Positions 61,005-64,000 of a stretch of DNA of 64,000 bases are shown in pieces. A program made the position numbers and the translations under genes. Below the pieces are notes generated by a model that searched no databases, was not told the DNA's origin, and saw nothing but the letters and a program-made list of their open reading frames with translations. This stretch comes from DATMNI01 sp035570275 (GTDB taxonomy: Bacteria > Acidobacteriota > Terriglobia > Bryobacterales > Bryobacteraceae). The stretch covers positions 1-64,000 of the forward strand of contig DATMNI010000232.1 of assembly GCA_035570275.1 (NCBI GenBank). Direction: 5' to 3'. The stretch's first letter is position 1. The number at the start of each line of letters is the position of its first letter.

Positions 61005-61763
61005 TTACGGGCTTTTCGCGAAGCCGCCGCCTCGCCGCAACTCCAATCGGCCTTCCGGTGGGCCTTCGGACACCTTGTTCTTCAGCACCCGGAAGCCGAT
61101 CTGCCTGGCGCCGGCAGCGAACAAAGCGATGCGAACGGCGGCGTAGAGCTTCAGCGGTGGGCCACCGGCGCTGGTTTCCGATTCCCATCCGGATTCGTCG
61201 GGCCGCGAACGTGTTTGATTGAGAAACACCACAGCGGCGCCGGTCTTGGCTACGGCGCTGGCCAGTTTCCTCAACCCGGATGCCAGCACCCGGCTGTGCA
61301 ATCCCAGCGCTCCCTGCCCGATTCCCGCTTCCAGTTCCAGACTCGGCACCAACGCGGCGGCGGAATCCACCACCAACAGGTCCACCGCGCCCGAGCTCGC
61401 CAGTTGCCGCGCGATCTCCAGTGCTTCCTCCGCGGCGTCAGGTTGCGCCACGGGCAGGCGCTCCACTATCACGCCGAGATGCGCCGCGTATGCCGGGTCG
61501 TAGGTGCGGTCCGCATCGATCCAGGCGGCAGCCAGGCCGCGCAACTGCAGGTGGGCAATCGTCTGGAGCAGCAGCGTGGTTTTTCCGCTGGAGGATGGAC
61601 CGAAGAGTTCGGTGATACGGCTGCGGGGCAGTCCGCCGGCGCCCAGGGCCCGATCCAACTGGGCGAAGCCGGTCGGGATTGCCGTGCTGCCGGGATTGGC
61701 CGGGCCAGCCTCCATGCGCGCCAGCCGGAGGCGTATGGCCCGCTGCCGGTCCTGTTCCTTCAT
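61005..61763 (-). CDS. RecA-like ATPase (recA paralogue, ImuA-like)
   Basis: 252 residues, next to recA on the same strand (61 bp between them). The core is RecA-type: PTGFAQLDRALGAGGLPRSR, Walker A ELFGPSSSGKTTLLLQTIAH, Walker B VDLLVVDSAAALVPSLELE and loop region VVFLNQTRSRPDESGWE. It is about 110 residues shorter than RecA: the N-terminal oligomerisation helix is short and the C-terminal domain is missing. Such paralogues (ImuA/SulA-like) usually sit with imuB and dnaE2; those are absent here. It may modulate RecA or act in mutagenic repair. Confidence 0.85.
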   Translation of the reverse strand: MKEQDRQRAIRLRLARMEAGPANPGSTAIPTGFAQLDRALGAGGLPRSRITELFGPSSSGKTTLLLQTIAHLQLRGLAAAWIDADRTYDPAYAAHLGVIVERLPVAQPDAAEEALEIARQLASSGAVDLLVVDSAAALVPSLELEAGIGQGALGLHSRVLASGLRKLASAVAKTGAAVVFLNQTRSRPDESGWESETSAGGPPLKLYAAVRIALFAAGARQIGFRVLKNKVSEGPPEGRLELRRGGGFAKSP

Positions 61764-61824
61764 GACGAATTACACTTGGAGCGGGCAACGGCTTCGTCAC
61801 AGTCACGGCTCCGGACCAGCGTCC

Positions 61825-62904
61825 CTACCGGCGCACGGACACGGGCTTGGGAGACGCATTCGGCGCCGCGCCGGCGTCGGCTGCCAAGGTGGCCGCGGGC
61901 GGGTCCGGCCTGACCAGGCCAAGCAGTTTTCGCAGATCGGTGTCGATGTTCTGCCGGATGTCGGGATTGTCTTTCAGGAACTGCCGCGCATTCTCGCGCC
62001 CCTGACCGATCCGGTCGCCCTTGAAACTGAACCACGAGCCGCTCTTCTCTACCAGGTTTTGGGCCACTCCCAGGTCGAGCAAATCGCCTTCCCGGGACAC
62101 GCCCTCGCCGTAAATGATATCGAACTCGGCTTCGCGGAACGGAGAGGCCACCTTGTTCTTCACTACCTTTACCTTGGTCCGGTTGCCGATCACGGCATCC
62201 CCGTCTTTGATGGCCGCGATGCGCCGGATATCCAGGCGCACCGAGGAGTAGAACTTCAGCGCCCGCCCGCCGGTTGTCGTCTCGGGGTTGCCGAACATCA
62301 CGCCGATTTTTTCGCGGATCTGGTTGATGAAGATCAGGCACGTGCGGGATTTGGAAACCACGCCGGTGAGTTTGCGCAACGCCTGGGACATCAGCCGCGC
62401 CTGTAAGCCCATGTGGCTGTCTCCCATTTCGCCTTCCAGTTCGGCTTTCGGGACCAGCGCGGCAACCGAGTCCACTACCAGCACGTCAATCTGTCCCGAT
62501 GCCACCAGGGTGTTGGTGATCTCCAGCGCCTGTTCTCCATAATCGGGCTGCGAAACCAGCAAATTGTCGATATCCACGCCCAGTTTCCGGGCGTAGGCCG
62601 GATCCAGAGCGTGCTCTACGTCGATAAAGGCCGCGATGCCGCCCTTTTTTTGAGCCTCGGCAATCACCTGCAGCGCCATGGTGGTTTTGCCCGAAGACTC
62701 CGGTCCGAAGATCTCGATGACTCGTCCGCGCGGAACGCCGCCTACACCCAAGGCTGCATCCAGTGAAATCGAACCCGTCGAGATCACCGAAACCGGCACG
62801 ATTGCATCTTTCGACCCGAGTCGCAGAATCGAGCCCTTGCCGAACTGCTTTTCAATCTGACCTAGAGCGAGGTCTAACGCGCGGGAACGCTCTTTTTCGT
62901 CCAT
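61825..62904 (-). CDS. recA: recombinase RecA
   Basis: 359 residues. Forms ATP-dependent filaments on single-stranded DNA for recombination and LexA cleavage. Motifs: ALGQIEKQFGKGSILRLG, Walker A IFGPESSGKTTMALQVIAEA, IDVEHALDPAYARKLGVDI, Walker B QIDVLVVDSVAALVPKAELE, L1/L2 regions GEMGDSHMGLQARLMSQALR and NQIREKIGVMFGNPETTTGG, and the C-terminal domain SFKGDRIGQGRENARQFLK. A Pro/Ala-rich tail ends the protein. Start ATG 62904 follows AGGAG. A palindrome (62933-62942) overlaps the likely promoter. Confidence 0.98.
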   Translation of the reverse strand: MDEKERSRALDLALGQIEKQFGKGSILRLGSKDAIVPVSVISTGSISLDAALGVGGVPRGRVIEIFGPESSGKTTMALQVIAEAQKKGGIAAFIDVEHALDPAYARKLGVDIDNLLVSQPDYGEQALEITNTLVASGQIDVLVVDSVAALVPKAELEGEMGDSHMGLQARLMSQALRKLTGVVSKSRTCLIFINQIREKIGVMFGNPETTTGGRALKFYSSVRLDIRRIAAIKDGDAVIGNRTKVKVVKNKVASPFREAEFDIIYGEGVSREGDLLDLGVAQNLVEKSGSWFSFKGDRIGQGRENARQFLKDNPDIRQNIDTDLRKLLGLVRPDPPAATLAADAGAAPNASPKPVSVRR

Positions 62905-62932
62905 GGCTGGTTAATACTCCTGAGGAATGGGG

Positions 62933-62947
62933 TGAATATTCATTGTA
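62933..62947 (-). promoter_or_regulatory. recA promoter -10 with overlapping palindrome
   Basis: On the minus strand TACAAT (62947-62942) is followed directly by the 10-bp palindrome TGAATATTCA (62942-62933), 29 bp before the recA start. The position at the transcription start suits an SOS repressor site, but the sequence is not a known LexA box, so this is a candidate only. The -35 is poor. Confidence 0.4.
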
Positions 62948-63037
62948 GCAGCGGCTCCGCACTTTGGAGAGAGTTATTTTAAGGCCCTTTTATACGGATG
63001 AGGCCGGCGGCGTATAATCGTGGCAGAGGTTTCCGCA

Positions 63038-63670
63038 ATGGCCGCTCGTTTTTTGGCACTCTTCCTTTGCATGGTGCTATGGCTTCCAGCCGCTAAGAAG
63101 ACCGTTGGCGCCGGCCGCGGCGAGAATGAGGACCTCATTCTCACGGTCACTCTCTACATCGACGCTGCCGGCGCCAAGGAATTGATCGGCGACGAACTCG
63201 GCGGACATTATATTGTGGCCGACGTAAAAGTGGAGCCGAAGTACGGCAAAGACATTACCATTGACCGCGACGATTTCCAGCTTCGCACCGACAAAGATGG
63301 CGAACGAACCAAGCCGCTGGCGCCGAGCCAGATCGCCGGACGCGGCCTGGTGCTTACCAGGACCGGCGGCCCAGGCGGGTTAGGCGAAGAAAGGCCGCGC
63401 GGATGGAGTATTGGCGGCGGCATTGGCATGGGCGGCGGCGGCGTGGGAACCGGTGGCACGGCGGACCCTGGCAATACCAAGGCCACCATGGAGACCGGTG
63501 AAAAAGATAACCCGCTCAAGAAGGTGCTCGACGCCAAAGTGTTGCCGGAAAAGAAGACCGACCAGCCGGCTTCCGGCCTGCTTTACTTCCCTATGGAGAA
63601 CCAGAAGCTGAAGGATCTGGAACTCACCTACGGCGGCCGGGAGAACCGGATTCGCATCAAGTTCAAGTAA
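63038..63670 (+). CDS. exported hypothetical protein with Gly-rich segment
   Basis: 210 residues from ATG 63038, with AGAGG upstream (GTG 63020 is also in frame). Signal peptide MAARFLALFLCMVLWLPA. A beta-rich domain (DLILTVTLYIDAAGAKELIG, GGHYIVADVKVEPKYGKDIT, RDDFQLRTDKDGER) is split by a Gly-rich loop (SIGGGIGMGGGGVGTGG) and ends with LYFPMENQKLKDLELTYGG. Resembles DUF4352-like accessory domains in outline only. TATAAT at 63013-63018 could be its -10. Not recognised. Confidence 0.75.
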   Translation: MAARFLALFLCMVLWLPAAKKTVGAGRGENEDLILTVTLYIDAAGAKELIGDELGGHYIVADVKVEPKYGKDITIDRDDFQLRTDKDGERTKPLAPSQIAGRGLVLTRTGGPGGLGEERPRGWSIGGGIGMGGGGVGTGGTADPGNTKATMETGEKDNPLKKVLDAKVLPEKKTDQPASGLLYFPMENQKLKDLELTYGGRENRIRIKFK

Positions 63671-63699
63671 TGTAGCCGTATCATTGATGATGGCGTTAT

Positions 63700-64000
63700 A
63701 TGACGGACTTCGGTGGAGGGCCCCAACCCGCGGGAATGGGCGAATTACCGCGCATCATCGGGGTCTTCTTTGAGCCCGCCAAAGCATTTGAAGATGTGGC
63801 CAGGCGGCCAGGTTTCCTGACGCCGCTGTTGTTGATCCTCGTGGCAAACCTGGTTTACTACGCGCTGTACTCGCAGCACGTTGGATGGGAGCGCCTGGTG
63901 CGCCACCAGATTGAGGCCAGCTCGCGGGGATCACAGCTAACTCCCGAGGAGCGCGAACAGAACGTGCAGATAGGGGCGAAGGCCGGGCCGCTTCTGCCTG
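63700..64000 (+). CDS. Yip1-family membrane protein, truncated by the window edge
   Basis: The first 100 residues from ATG 63700, running off the end. MGELPRIIGVFFEPAKAFED then VARRPGFLTPLLLILVANLV (first membrane helix) and a soluble loop with QLTPEEREQNVQIG match the start of bacterial YIP1 domain proteins, which are small polytopic membrane proteins of unknown function. It follows the Gly-rich exported protein by 29 bp. Confidence 0.8.
   Translation, partial: MTDFGGGPQPAGMGELPRIIGVFFEPAKAFEDVARRPGFLTPLLLILVANLVYYALYSQHVGWERLVRHQIEASSRGSQLTPEEREQNVQIGAKAGPLLP

Overview
This is a 64 kb window of high-GC DNA (about 60-65% by eye) that looks like the chromosome of a soil acidobacterium of the Bryobacterales/Solibacter type. 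The indications are a DUF507 protein, a PEP-CTERM exported protein, Gfo/Idh oxidoreductase and sugar isomerase with Tat leaders side by side, secreted M28 peptidases with Gly/Arg-rich inserts, many sugar-active enzymes and abundant intergenic palindromic repeats. This placement is inference from gene content. No rRNA or tRNA gene was seen, and no CRISPR array.

Left part (1-28 kb): mostly ordinary metabolic and housekeeping genes. In order: a SAM methyltransferase and a glycosyltransferase, a PEP-CTERM protein, an FAD oxidoreductase, deoB-tpiA (ATGA-coupled), an M28 peptidase, a haem c/copper monooxygenase-like protein followed by a phosphotriesterase-like hydrolase, adenosine-specific kinase, ribokinase, DUF507, a shattered membrane-protein pseudogene, an SGNH esterase, two DinB proteins, EVE, an SRPBCC-ArsR pair with operator-like palindromes, an ECF sigma factor, an HpaI-type aldolase, two PhoB-like response regulators in tandem, Sua5/TsaC, prfB with its programmed frameshift, a metallophosphoesterase and a GH51 arabinofuranosidase. 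At 28.1-29.3 kb there are only gene remnants.

Central island (29.3-48.0 kb): this is the striking part. A sigma-54 activator (bEBP) lacking a receiver domain is followed by a candidate -24/-12 promoter and then 13 co-directional, tightly spaced genes. They encode a small winged-helix protein, an amidase fused to two trypsin-like protease domains, a lysozyme-like/peptidoglycan-binding-like protein, four members of one unnamed family with Ala/Pro-rich tails, two small proteins resembling trypsin-co-occurring domains, a subtilase, two members of a second unnamed helical family and a beta-rich protein of unknown function. None shows an obvious signal peptide. Two protease classes, a cell-wall hydrolase and repeated paralogues suggest a multi-subunit, proteolytically controlled assembly. 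I know of no described function for it.

Right part (48-64 kb): an M50 peptidase, DUF4159, a second M28 peptidase, a Gfo/Idh-sugar isomerase pair, membrane proteins, a PilT-like ATPase, tatA (56 codons, with a good sigma-70 promoter), HU, a RecA-like paralogue next to recA, a secreted Gly-rich protein and a truncated Yip1-like protein at the edge.

Two families of intergenic palindromic repeats (a REPIN-like element in four copies, and a family with CGCTCC...CGGCTCTG arms) and about ten short tandem repeats are scattered through the window.
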